A DNA stretch of 64,000 nt from Apiospora phragmitis (lineage: Eukaryota; Ascomycota; Sordariomycetes; Amphisphaeriales; Apiosporaceae), in assembly GCA_038363925.1 (NCBI GenBank), contig JAQQWL010000011.1, forward strand, positions 682,001 through 746,000. Reading direction: 5' to 3'. Position numbers and translations under genes: made by a program. Positions 24,890 to 35,842 of the stretch are shown here, piece after piece (position 1 is the stretch's first letter; the number at the start of each line of letters is the position of its first letter). The notes under the pieces were generated by a model, which was given only the letters and a program-made list of their open reading frames with translations, was not told where the DNA came from and did no database searches.

Positions 24890-25510
24890 TTAGGAACTGG
24901 TAAGTCGAGACCAACAGCAGAGCCGACGATGATGGACGAGAACACGCTCCATTGTGGCGACGCGGGTCTCATTCTTCTCTGGGAGTCCCAGACGGGTAGC
25001 ATAATCAATGGAGTTACTCTTGTCGCCAGAGACGCTGTTCTCTTGACCGCGCCCGACTCCTCCTGTAGTCTGTGTCGACATCCGACACATCGTCGTCGAG
25101 AAAGTCAATATCCGACTGGGTGGATTGGTATCTCCGTCCGCTTCCTCGCCTCCATCTAGATCCTCGCATGCGGCTTCCTCGTCAACAGATGGAATCAAGC
25201 CTGAAGGTGGAAGGGTGTAAACATGGATTAATTGCGTGTGTCTGACGGGCACTCGGCTGAGTTGCTGCGCAAGAAGATGGTTCCGCTGGAGCAGTCGCTG
25301 CTGGTCGCTGTCCTCTCGCAAGAGAAGGTCGCCCAGCTCAGCTTGCTCCCCCTGAGTCGGCGCGGCTCGATGCCCCTCGCGAGGCTCGAAGTCGTGCCGG
25401 GCCTCAGTGAACCCAGTTTCCCGTTCTGGAATGAGAAGCCAACTCCCCAATAGTGATTTAAGGATGGTGTTGCCAGGACTAGGCGCTTCGTTCAATAATG
25501 TACCGAACAC
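24890..25510 (-). other. Long open frame without ATG start, uncertain
   Basis: An uninterrupted 206-codon minus-strand frame. It opens at a GTG with no early ATG, so it would need an upstream exon. It contains a Gln/Leu-rich, coiled-coil-like stretch (LLREDSDQQRLLQRNHLLAQ) followed by an acidic segment (DEEAACEDLDGGEEADGD). No known domain. It could be part of a decayed gene in this accessory region, or chance. Confidence 0.22.
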
Positions 25511-26457
25511 ACATCGTGGCCATGGGGGAACGCCGCATGGCCGCCGGTCATAGGCCCGTCAACACCTCAGCAAGTCCCTCGGAGGCCGGTCTCTCATTTC
25601 TCAGGGGTTTGGTGGGTCTAGGAGCTAGTAGTGACGGGGGGGTATAGTAGCTAATTACCACAGTCTATGGAGATCTCCTCGGGTCCATGGATGGTTCTTC
25701 AGCCGGCGGCCGACTTCATGCCGAGCCCCCGGTTCTCCCCGTGTCTGTTCTCTACTCCATGCGGCTCCTCGCGCGCACCCGATGTTGCCTTGCTGTTTTT
25801 GGCCGGCCTTCGACGTCCTAAGCACGCCTGCTTTGACCGAATGCATGTTCGACCCCTTGCCACGGCTTATAGCTCGAAGCATTCTCGAAGGATGTCTCTC
25901 ACCCGTCTAGAGCATATCGTCCATTAATATCGCCAGCTCCTCTACCTTAATAGTGGTGAGCGTATCCTGGACGCGGCTGACGACGCGGTTTTCGGATTCC
26001 ACCATGGCTCGGTGGTCAGGCGCGTGACAGGCCGACATCCGCCCGAGGCCAGGTGTTGGTATCAAAGTAATGATAGTAATGATGCCTTAAGGGACAGGAC
26101 TATGAGCCCAGTATTCTAGATTCTGTGATGAGGGGTTGTGTTAGAGTGCACATATCCGCTCGTATGGTAAGCAAAGGAATCTCTCTGGTGCCCCCAGCCC
26201 CTCCCCCCTCTACTTCACTTGTTCCGTTGATTTCGCGAGATGACGCTTTCTCTCGCATCATCTTAGCGTCCTGCTGCGTGGGGATGTGACCGGGGTGGTC
26301 AACCCATTTCGCGCCCACTTCGCATCGGGCCGGGCCACCATATATACACAGGGAGTCCTCTTCTTTTATTCTCCTCGATCTCGGAGGGTGATGGGGGGCA
26401 TCGCCGGGTCTTTTACGTCTGTTCTTATTATCGAGAGCCTTGTCCTCGCTCATGTTG
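25511..26457. other. Accessory stretch without a supported gene
   Basis: Short frames on both strands, some moderately coding-like, but no domain, start or splice structure that I can defend. Confidence 0.35.
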
Positions 26458-26856
26458 TCATCGCATATGTTCAAGTCGCCAATATCGATCGCCCTCGAGT
26501 CCGCGGACCCGCAGCTCCGCGCACACTCGGGCGTCCCACGCGCGGTACTCATAGAGGTCGGCCATGTTGTCGAACACCCAGGACACCCAGCCGAGGTACA
26601 TCGACTTGTCTCGCCGGAAGACGGGCCGCCACTCTTGCCTGGGGTTGACGTCCGTGAGTTCATGCCACTTGGGCGGCTCGGGCGGCTCGGGCAGGGAGTG
26701 CCCCTGATGTCGTTCTTCCGTGGCCTTGATTTTTGGTGTAGGCGGCTTTTGCATCGTGGCCGTGTCGAAGGTCGTCTCTCTGCGTCTCGGCCCCGCTACC
26801 GTCGTTCTCCTACTTCCAGCTGACCGGCAACACGCGCTTCCGTGCCTTGCCGGCAT
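26458..26856 (-). other. Coding-like fragment of unknown function
   Basis: The minus-strand frame contains the segments PKWHELTDVNPRQEWRPVFR and SMYLGWVSWVFDNMADLYEY, with the amino-acid composition of a real, folded protein (many Trp, Tyr, Asp, Arg). The frame stops at 26458. A plausible continuation in another frame starts around 26480 (GDLNICDDNMSEDKALDN). No ATG-to-stop model could be built, and I do not recognise the family. Confidence 0.3.
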
Positions 26857-27025
26857 CAGAGGTAGAGGGCAGTGTGCTTCGGTTCCTTGGGCCGAATGTA
26901 AGGACGGTTTGGAAGGAGTTTGATATTTGATTCATGTTTGCGCTTTGTCCCGGCACGACTAGCAATGTGATCAGCACTAGGCTGCGCTGGAGGCACAAGT
27001 TAAGAGCTTTGTGTTGACTGGCGCC

Positions 27026-27385
27026 ATGGGAGCCGTCGGGCTGTACGAGCCGATAATGCCCGCACCGAACCGGTACGCAGAGGACTGTACGCTTGCCGTG
27101 GCGTATCTTGGCCCCGCAGCCGCAGCTTTGGGTCAAAGAATCGTCGTTGACATTGCGCAGCGGATCGTGCCGGGGAGGCCCTTTCTGGGAAGGGAAGCAA
27201 TCGACGATTCTTCGACGACAAGACTGTCTGTCAAGCACGTCGGAAGAGAGCAAAGAGGAACAACCTCGGTCAACGACATGGATCTTTCGCATAGGTTCTT
27301 GCACTCCTCCCCATGGGTAGAGCGGAGGTTGGATTGTCGCCTGTCCTGTCGTCTTTGGTATCTTCAGTCTTGTCGTCACCCGTGA
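27026..27385 (+). other. Coding-like open frame, uncertain
   Basis: From the ATG at 27026 a frame reads MGAVGLYEPIMPAPNRYAED and then an Ala-rich hydrophobic segment, LAVAYLGPAAAALGQRIVV. It loses coding character after about 27250. The opposite strand has an equally long frame, so strand and reality are both open. Confidence 0.18.
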
Positions 27386-27750
27386 TGGCATCCTCTTTGG
27401 TATCTTTGGCCTTTGGCATAGACGCCGACTCAACCACCACGCTGTGCCAGCTCACCTACCGACTCTCGGCGTTAGTATTACTCTTTTTGGAATACCCTTC
27501 TGGACGTGGCCCTGCGGCGGCCGGAAGGAGGAGAACGTCAAGTCCTGGAAGCGCCCCTACAAGGTAGGCAAGCACGTTCCCTGTCGGGAGCCGGACGGAC
27601 GGCTGAGTACACAATACCAGTCTGAACAGTACATAGAGTCATCCATCATCAGCGGTTAGTTAATCTGCCGTTGAGGTGAGGTCTTCTTCGAGAGTGACGG
27701 TTGGTGATTGATTCTGTCCTTATTATTAGAGATTTCGAGCGCAAACAGCC

Positions 27751-27774
27751 GAAGCTGGCATGGATGCCAGCTTC
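27751..27774. repeat. Perfect 11-bp palindrome with 2-bp centre
   Basis: GAAGCTGGCAT at 27751-27761 is followed after two bases by its exact reverse complement at 27764-27774. It could form a tight hairpin or be a dyad binding site. Confidence 0.7.
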
Positions 27775-28512
27775 GCAAGCGGGTCGTGTACCCAGGATCG
27801 GTCGAAACGCCGGGCCCATTCGCTGTGTGGGCACAGACAGGGCCTCGGAGGCGGTCTTGGAGGAAGAAGAGCCGACAGCATCAGATGTGGACTTTATCGA
27901 CGATAGCGCGAACAGTAGTATGGTATCGAGCTCTGCGGACATCTTAGTGTTGTCGTACTTGCTGATGTCGACAATGGGAGTTTCCATGTCAGAGGATCTG
28001 ACTGGCAGCGTTATGCACAAGCGTGCCAACAGAAATATCGTGAAGGTTACGATCCAGTGTTCGGCCGACTGGAATTCGGACCATATCGGTTGTGCAAGCT
28101 CCTGCGTATTTCCGATTCTGCTCTGCTCAGTCGAAAACTCCTTTCACAATATGGACAACCTCTTGAGTGACGTGTTGCGTGCTTGCCTCGTCCTTGAACG
28201 GAGACCCCGAAGGCGCAAAACAGCTGCTCGACAATATGTTGACGAATGCTAGTAAAGAGATATCATCTCGTCATGGTCTGGCGCTCTCCTCTATTTGGAG
28301 TCATACCCAGCACGGGATACCATAGCCATAGATAGCCTAGCAATGTTTGGTGGCAACGCTTAAGATGCTCACAGAAGCCCTTGAGAAAGGTCATATGTTT
28401 GGGGTTTGTCCCCAACGAGGCGAGCCAGATGATCGAGACCCTGCCGCCAACATGTGTCTAGATAATAACGAAACGTGGGCGTTCCTGATTTGCGTGCTAT
28501 GTTGGTTGATGT

Positions 28513-28946
28513 TTAAATCTTCCATTCGCCTGCGTCCAGGGCTTTGCTCAGTTGCATGACGAAGATGTTCATGGAGCCCACTCTCTGGCGCTCCTCTTGC
28601 AGTCGCTCGCCGGGATCCGTATCCAGGTCTTCAGAGCTATTTTGTTTGATTTTTATCAAGAGATTATGGCTAATAGGTGATAGACAAGGGCTGATGATTA
28701 ATGGATAATAGGTAATATGCGATGGCTGCTTGCAGTCTGAGCCCTCGTCCATCTCGACCCCTTTCTTGTCCTTATCCATCTCGTCCACTTGGTAGGGCTG
28801 CTCTGCCCAGGACTCCAACCGCTCTTGTCTTGCTTCTGGATGAAGGCCACAACCTCCGGGTTTTGTGTCACGTTGCATGCCCGATTAGCGGGCAAGCAGT
28901 TAGTGCACTTGGCCCAACGACGGTGCCCATGTCGCACCAAGCTCAT
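28513..28946 (-). CDS. Hypothetical protein with CxxC-type Cys cluster, one frameshift
   Basis: The upstream frame (28946 down) has WAKCTNCLPANRACN, a Cys-x2-Cys-x6-Cys arrangement reminiscent of short zinc clusters in fungal accessory proteins, then PEVVAFIQKQ. At about 28825-28835 the good frame shifts by one base and continues as QERLESWAEQPYQVDEMD, KKGVEMDEGSDC and finally ERLQEERQRVGSMNIFVMQL to the stop at 28513. The second part is acidic and helical. No name can be given. The zinc-cluster reading is an inference from spacing alone, and the 5' end is not defined. Confidence 0.4.
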
Positions 28947-29146
28947 AGCCCCGGCCGCATACCGGTCTGGGATGCCAGTGCTTAAAGCAGTCTTCGAGCT
29001 GCCTCTATCTCCAAAATGGTGTAGTGGAAGACGTTCATCAGCCGGATAAGGCGTCGCCGTGTCAAAGGAGGCGCCGGAAGCAGCAGAACCCTCGACCTCG
29101 CGTACAATATGTCATGGACCTAGGGTTTAAGCAGAAACCAGTGGGT

Positions 29147-30010
29147 TCAGCTATGCCAATACCGAACCGTCTCAGTGATAGAAGACTTAACTGTTCCTGA
29201 AGGGAACAGGGCCTTCAACGGTTCGGAGTAGGACGTGCTACTTGTTGCAGGCGCGCCAGCGTCGAACCGGCTCAGCGATAAGAGGCTGAACTTCTCTAGG
29301 GCGGAAAGAGCGGGAAGGGCGGCCTCCAAATCCATCGGGAGCCTGTGGGGGTGGGTTCCGTGACCATACGACGTCGTCCCAGGCTTCGAGCAAACCAACG
29401 CTTGCCCCCTTCCGCTAAGGGGGCGTGAGAGCGGTACATCGCGCTCTTGCCGAATGTGAGGGGTTGACAATTCCGGCTCGGAGGATATTATACCGTGGTA
29501 GCGGCCGCAGCTGACCACCTCACGCCCCTTCCAGGTTCGATATCGGGATAACGAAGCTGTCGTATGCTGAGTACGGCGGCTCGTACTCGAGCTCCCGCAG
29601 CAGCTGAAGGTAGGAACAGGTGCGAACGAAGTCATGTCTGTCCAGTGGAGGGCGGCGAAGTCTGCGGCATTGAGCTTATTTTATCTTCGTTGGTGCAACC
29701 CTCCTCGAAGGTGACGCATCCCCGGTTCGTGTAAGGGATGCATGGGTCGTAACGGCCTCCAGCATCGCGTCCATCTCCTTCTATACAATCGTGTACAGTG
29801 TCGTCCTTATCCTTCTCTGCTGATCCTTCCTCGTATTTGGACTTGCGGCGGTGGTTTTGTAGTCGCGCGTGGAGCTCGCAACTCCGCATAAGACGTCCTC
29901 CCGCAGTGGCAAGGCGGGCATTTCAGCGGCCATGTTACGGGGATGATTGTACCGAAGCCGGTGTGTAAACCATGAGTGCAGGGGCGGTATTGGTGGCTTT
30001 GACGACATTG
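29147..30010 (-). other. Coding-like, frame-broken region of unknown function
   Basis: Several minus-strand pieces in different frames look coding and follow one another. A Cys-containing piece includes RYDPCIPYTNRGCVTFEEGC. Then come YLQLLRELEYEPPYSAYDSF and FVIPISNLEG, and then a Leu/Ser-rich piece, EAALPALSALEKFSLLSLSR, whose spacing hints at leucine-rich repeats. Joining them needs at least two frame changes. This may be a decayed F-box/LRR-like accessory gene, but no F-box motif was seen. Confidence 0.3.
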
Positions 30011-30187
30011 TTGATGAATAAGGTCTTGCTTTGCCTCTTTAAGGCTAGAAAACGGTTTCCCATGAAAGCAAAGGGGTAAACCATCTAGCGAGCCGCTTTG
30101 CCTGACGATCTTGCTTAGGGTCGTGGCGGTACTCGGGCGCCTCCCTTTATACCAGTCCTAGTCAGTCAGGCGTCATCTTAGTGGGTG

Positions 30188-30900
30188 GTCTGTAGTACTT
30201 GCCGCTGGTAGGGGACAGAAGAAGCGAGGCTCTGGGGGGCCACGTTCAGTGGTTGTGGGACGGCGGTAATCCTCTTCATAATAACAGCCTGTCTCGTGGA
30301 AGAATTCGAGGCTTCCGTAGTTGGCGCATCCTAGGAGCCACTCTTCCAAGGTCTCATCATTGGCGAGATACCTCTTGCGGTATCCCGAATCCCAAGCCCT
30401 CTGCTTTATTCCTCGTGCCTTCTGTTTCTTACGAAGCTGGTCTTCGACAGATGTAATAGGGACATGGCGCTTGGACAGACGGGGCTCTAATAAGCAGAGG
30501 GTTTAGTCGTAAACATCCTCATCTTCGACTTCTGCAACGACTCCGAATTTGTGCCACTCGATTAGGGCTCATCTTCGTCCTGCCCTCGTTCCTCTCACGC
30601 CGGTGGTGCTCGTACACGTGGTTCTCGTACCACATCTCGGTGATCTGGCCCTCCTCGGGCTGGCCCAGCTCGTGCTCCTTGCTGGGAGTAAGGTTTTACA
30701 TGCAGCGGCCTTGTAGCATTCCGGACAAATATGGAGCTTTCCCTCATGGTACTGGGTGCTCTCTGGGTCCGGGTTTAGTGCTGGGATAAGTCGCTCCAAT
30801 ACCTCAAGCGCGATTCCACGTTAAGCGAGCTCCTTAACGCCTTCGCCATGGCCGTGGTATTGTAGATAGCAGTACGATGGCGGATAGCCTTGGCTCGGCT
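30188..30900 (-). other. Frame-broken unknown gene with a CxxC motif
   Basis: Consecutive minus-strand pieces read RAKAIRHRTAIYNTTAMAKA, then KLHICPECYKAAACKT (a Cys-x2-Cys), then HELGQPEEGQITEMWYENHV, and after a further shift SVEDQLRKKQKARGIKQRAW and YLANDETLEEWLLGCANYGS. All are charged and coding-like, but at least three frame changes are needed to connect them, partly perhaps by introns. The product would exceed 200 aa. The family is not recognised. Confidence 0.35.
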
Positions 30901-32178
30901 TTCTTTATGCCCTGCTGTGCCTTCGAGCCCCTGTTCGACTTCTTAGGGCAGGCATCTTAGTTCGTGCATCCTCTAGGGCCTACTGCGCGTAGTGGGCTAC
31001 CTGTAAGGTAGAGGCTTCCAGCGGCGAAGGACCTAGAAAGGGATTCGTATGTTGCACCTGCGTTGCCCATTGCGACTTGCGCTGGCCCCTACCCTTACCC
31101 AGACATCCATTTTTTTTCTATAATCCTAGGTAAACAAGTATGTTTCCCTACCGCCGTCAATCCTGACGGTCTTGACAGAAAGAAGATTGCCACGTTCGTC
31201 AACGTTGTCAGAAAGCCGCATGTTCACCCAGTTGACATGGTCACGAAGGTCCTGACCAACTTCAGCCTTGGTCTTGTAATCGTTGTACCTTCGATTTCTG
31301 GCCGGTCGGGAGCGCCTCTAAGCGCTCGGTGTAGTGTTCCCGGACTCGGCGCCAGCGACTCGATGATGACATGACCGGAAGTCATGTCTTGTATTATCAT
31401 TTCTGGAGTCCAAATGCATCCTCGCCTACTGGGTCCTTCCGAGTGGCTCCCCCCTGAGTGTGTAGGCCCGTGAATATTCAAGCTCCGGTCGATGCTCCGT
31501 ACATCCCTGTTTTCCAACCCTATCCTCGTTTGACGCGACTGTCGCCGTGGCGGAGAAGACGCTGCTCCCACCACCACTGATCGTCCCTCTTCACTTCAGT
31601 CTGGTGTCGTGGTGTCTTGCGCCCACGCCATCGATCCTGTATTGTCCATTAACATCGTGATCTCTGTTTGTCATATGCGAGGATGCCCAATATACCGGTT
31701 TCCTAAACCCCCTCCTCTGTCTGAGATCAGTGCTGTGGCTTCCCGTGTGAAAAGTGAGGCGCAAACACACGGCAAGCAACAGTAGCTTTGAGGGGATTTC
31801 ATCGCTACCTGAGCCTCTTGGGGCCCGATCCGATACCCTGCTCAACCAGATTAGCTCAAACTGTCCGTGTCAATTGAATCGCAGGCATCAAATGGGAGCT
31901 TCTGGTGCCCTCCAAGGGATGTTTTGCGGTGGTAATCAACATCCTTGGTCGCCCACAACATCCCCTGAAAGGAACAAGAAACAAAAGGCAAGGAAGATTG
32001 GTCTGTAAATCTCACTTTGGACTGCTAAATGCAATATGCTCATAATAATGCCATGTAGTATCGTAGCAACAAGTAGTCTCCGTGCCTTCATGCATCTCAG
32101 CAAAGATCCATCCTCCCATTCAACCCTTCAAACGCTCCATTGCCAACGACATGGAACACTGACCACTGACATCACCAC
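30901..32178. other. Intergenic, no gene seen
   Basis: About 1.3 kb up to the DNA ligase stop codon, which lies at 32181-32179 on the minus strand. No supported coding sequence or repeats. The part next to 32178 is the ligase 3' flank. Confidence 0.4.
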
Positions 32179-35084
32179 TCAGTACTCAAAGTCGTCATCC
32201 ACACTGGGACCCTTGTTCTTGGTCACACTCTCCTGTTTGCGGTATATCTCCACCACCTGTCTGCTGCCCGTTGCCTCGTCGGGCTTCTTGTCGTCACGCA
32301 CCTTGATGAACCGCGGGAATCGCAAGCTGATGCCCTTCTCGCCCGCTGGGTCGGCCCCCTCCTTGATTGCTGCCTTGTAGCGGGGCGACAACGTCAGGTC
32401 GGCCGTCTTGACTTCCCAGACATAGCGGGGCTCAAACCAGACGTCGGGTTGATGCTGATTGCCAGATGAGTGGGAATAGAAAGGCTTGGACGGTCGATGA
32501 CGATCTCTGACAGCGTCTTGTGGAGCTCCTCCAGTACCTGCTCCGAGAAGCCGGTGCCGATGTTGCAGATTGTCTCATAAGTGTCGTTTGCCGAGTTGTA
32601 GCAAGCCAGGGAGGAAAGCTCCGTAGACCGAAGTTCGTTTGCCCTTGCCATAGTACGCGCCCAAAACGACAAGATCAAGCGAGTCACCGATGCCAGCAAG
32701 GTAATCCTTTTTGATCTATGATGCAAGTTAGTGACCACGTCTCAATGCATTGCATTAGCTGGAAGGAATCTTACCTTGAGCCAGTTTCGACTTCGTTTGC
32801 TGGGCTCGTATCCGCTTTCGATCCCGTCCAGCATCTTGACCATGAGACCCTCGCAAGATGCTTTGATACTCTCCTCCAGGAATGTTTGAATCTGTTCAAT
32901 CTCTTGGCCATTCATTGACGTGGCAAAGGCAAATTCACCCTCCACAGGGTTGAAGGACTCATACATCAGCTCGCGCCGTTCTCGGAGAGACTTCTCAACC
33001 AAGGCTTCGCCGTTGAGAAACAGCAAATCGAAGGCGAAAACACAGACTTTGACCTTGACATCCTCAATCTTCACGTCCTTCTTCTTCCTCGTCATGAGTT
33101 GTTGGAACGGTAAGACCTTCTTCTCTGCAACATCCCAGGCCACTGACTCACAGTCCATGACGAAGCTCTTGGTGCCTTCCTTCACCCATGTGTGAAGCTT
33201 GGCGAGAATGTCAGGATACTTCTTGGACAGGTCTTCCGGTTTCTCGAGAAGACCGAAGCGATGCCCTTGGCTGCCTCCTTGGTGGCTCCGGGTACACCGT
33301 CAATGTATTCGTCCTGGTGTTCCTTGGCGACGTAGTGTATTTGAGCTCTTTCACCGTCATACTTGAATTCGCATGTGAAGGTTTGGTTTTCAAACCGATC
33401 CAGAACTTCCGTGATGGCCTTGGTGGGGTTCGCGAGCATGGGCTTCAGTGGCACACCAGGTCGTAGCTTGCATGACTCCCGCAGCTTCATGATGCCATTC
33501 TTCAACATGGCCGGGATAATCACATCCCAGCTGGGGAGTTCGCTACGTAGCATGTTAGAATCGGTAATCTTGATCAAGAAACATGTATGTGGACTCACCT
33601 GTAGACTGTCTTGAGCAGTTGCTCTGCCTTTTCCATGTCTGATGTGCTCGGAACTTGGCCCTTCTGCTCAGCTTCGTGGATGCACACTGCTTGGGCTATC
33701 GAGACGAGAACAGTCTTCTCGGCCAGTCCCAAACGTAGCTTTCCCTCCAGGAAGCGCACGATGAACTTTGCCTCGCTGGGACCGCCCTTGTCCGTCTTGA
33801 CGTCTATTTTGCCAGCAGAATGAGCATCAGCCGCCGACAGTAACTTTTTGATATTGTCCACTTTACGGCCTTGAGCACCGTTGCCCTGTACGGTTGCGAT
33901 GTCCATAAAACTCTTATGGACATCTCGGACTGTCAAGACCTTGGGCTTAAACATGGTCGGTTGTGTGGATCTGCTCTTGACGGCGACCAGCCGAGGTCAC
34001 CAATTTCCTTCTGGTCTTGCTTGATGACCTGCACACTGCGGCCTGTCGTCTCTCCAATGGCTTTCATAATAAGGGACTCGCCAATGCCCAGCTCTATTCC
34101 GGCATAGTCGGGGGCGAGCTTGTTGATCATGAGATTGACGGTAGGGAGGAAGTCGTCCGGGGTGAGACGTAGGACTTGGCGCAAGAAGAGAGCGCAGTGT
34201 TCCGTTATTATCAGGCGTTTCGATGTCATCTCCACGAGAGAGAAAGTTGTACACAGCGCCGCGTATGGCACTGGCGTGCCCTCTTTCCAATCAGGATAGG
34301 GGTCTTTGGCCTTGCTCATGAGTTTCGTCTGGACCTTCTGTCGAGCCTTTGCGGCGACGGCGGGCTTCTCTTCCTCACTTGCTTCCACATCGGATGTACT
34401 CTCGGAAGCTGTAGATTCTTCCTTGACCGGCTCATCTTCCTCTGCTCTAACTTCCTGTTCCTTCTGCTTTTTCTTGGAAGCAGCCTTAGAAGGTGCCGGT
34501 GCAGCCTTCTTGTCTGTCGCCTTCTTCTTGGCTGGGGATTTCTTTGGCTTCACAGGTTCGGGGTCGGCCATAACTTCATCTTCATCCTCGTCCTCTTCGA
34601 TCTTGTTGCGGTTCCTGCGCGGCCGTTTTGAAACTGGGGCTTCTTCCTCTTCGTCCACATCCATCTCCTCCGTCTTCACCTTGGCCGCTGATCGTGTCGA
34701 CTTGGCTTTTGAAGGTTTCGGTGCTGGGCTTGATCGTGATCGTTTCTTGGAGTCGGATGCGGGAGAGGCAACCTCGGCATCTTGGTCGGACTCGTCCTTG
34801 GCTTTAGCCACCTCGGAGGCGCTGACCTCGGCGGGATCTTCTTCGGTCTCGTCTTCCTTGGTCTTCTTGGCTGACTTGGTGGCAAACGACAGCTTCGACT
34901 GCTGGGGGGCAGCCTTTGTGCCATTGGGCTTCCCGAAGAACTTGCTGGACGCAGAAGGTTAGCATAGATCCAGTAGATGCGACAGACGAGTCCGAGTCGC
35001 GGGGTTCCATGTAACGCAGGTGCACCCACCCCAAGGTGGTCTGGGAAGACTTTACATACCCAAAGTCGCTTGCTTGGGCGCCAT
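32179..35084 (-). CDS. CDC9: DNA ligase I (ATP-dependent), with several single-base frame breaks
   Basis: Joins Okazaki fragments and seals repair nicks in the nucleus (and mitochondria in yeast). The predicted protein is about 890 aa from exons 35084-35060, 34944-33599, 33542-32775 and 32715-32179. Exon 1 starts MAPKQATL and should continue GKFFGKP, a PCNA-binding PIP-type motif. A basic, Ser/Glu/Lys-rich disordered region follows (to about residue 250), then the DNA-binding domain, then nucleotidyltransferase motif [12 protein letters not shown] with the adenylated Lys, [11 protein letters not shown] (motif III), CEGLMVK (motif IV) and RNWLKV at the exon-3 end (motif V). The C-terminal OB fold ends DDDFEY. 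Five places need a one-base correction: 35055-35062, 33988-33993, 33236-33241, 32608-32614 and 32484-32492. Because every domain is conserved in alternate frames and the gene is essential, I take these as sequence errors. Confidence 0.93.
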
Positions 35085-35842
35085 GGTGGTGATGGTCCTG
35101 CGATTGGTGGTAGCAGACAAGAAGATTTGTCGCAGCGACGTGTTCGTCGCAATGTGGACGATTTGGCGGATGGAAGCCACAGTGGGCGAGTACCTGTGTA
35201 ACTGTCTTGGGGTGGAAGTGAGGGACCGAGAAGAATTGCAGGCAAAGATGGGCAGAAAAGAAAGAAGAGAATGTTTTCTATCACTCCTATTTGATGCTTC
35301 GAAATAGTCTAGCAAGAACAGGCAACCATCAGCGCAATTATGGCAAGTGGGATGTTCATAACATGCACAGTGCAGTTGGTTGTTGGTTGCAGTCTCCAGG
35401 GATGATGGATATATTTGCTTGACGTGACCGCACCACTTCCGACGCGCCTGCCTTGAGCTTTGGTCGCGTAATTAGGTACAGTAGGTACTTACAGTGCTGC
35501 CTGCAGCTTGACAGGCACTAATAACTCAAAGTCCAGTTGTGACGCGACCGACCCGAGAATGGAGACCCTTGCTTTTAGCGCATCGTCGGCCATCCCTGCT
35601 ACCAATTCAGTCGCTGAATATCCTTCAGTAATTGATTGATTGGCTGATAAGGCCTTCATCTTGAGTATGTAACACCTCTTATAGCTGGCAGTCACTCCTT
35701 CAGTCACACGTAATTGCTTTTCCTGCCACTGCGATAGCTAACGTTTTTTGTACTTTGATACTACAGCGCAGCTCTTAGACTACCAAAGTTGCTAGACGTG
35801 ATACTCACAATACGGTTCTTCTTACCCTGGCTGGCGCAAGAC
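35085..35842. other. Divergent promoter region between DNA ligase and HTD2-like genes
   Basis: About 760 bp shared upstream region of two divergently transcribed genes. A short minus-strand frame from an ATG at 35659 ends at a GTAAGT donor near 35496. It could be a 5' exon or a chance frame and is listed separately. No motifs can be assigned with confidence. Confidence 0.45.
35496..35659 (-). other. Possible small first exon, uncertain
   Basis: An ATG at 35659 opens about 54 codons (MKALSANQSITEGYSATELV onward) with balanced composition, ending at CT|GTAAGT, a good splice donor. I could not find a matching downstream exon before the DNA ligase start at 35084. It may be an unrecognised small gene, a ligase 5'-leader exon, or chance. 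Confidence 0.18.

Noticed and set aside
24550..24903. KPCIDCRRSKM resembling the start of a Zn2Cys6 transcription factor
   Set aside because: Only about 11 residues match. The remaining cysteines and the basic linker are missing, and the frame degrades at once.
22000..31000. Starship-type tyrosine recombinase or other captain gene for the accessory stretch
   Set aside because: No R-H-R-Y motif set or DUF3435-like segment could be found in any frame.
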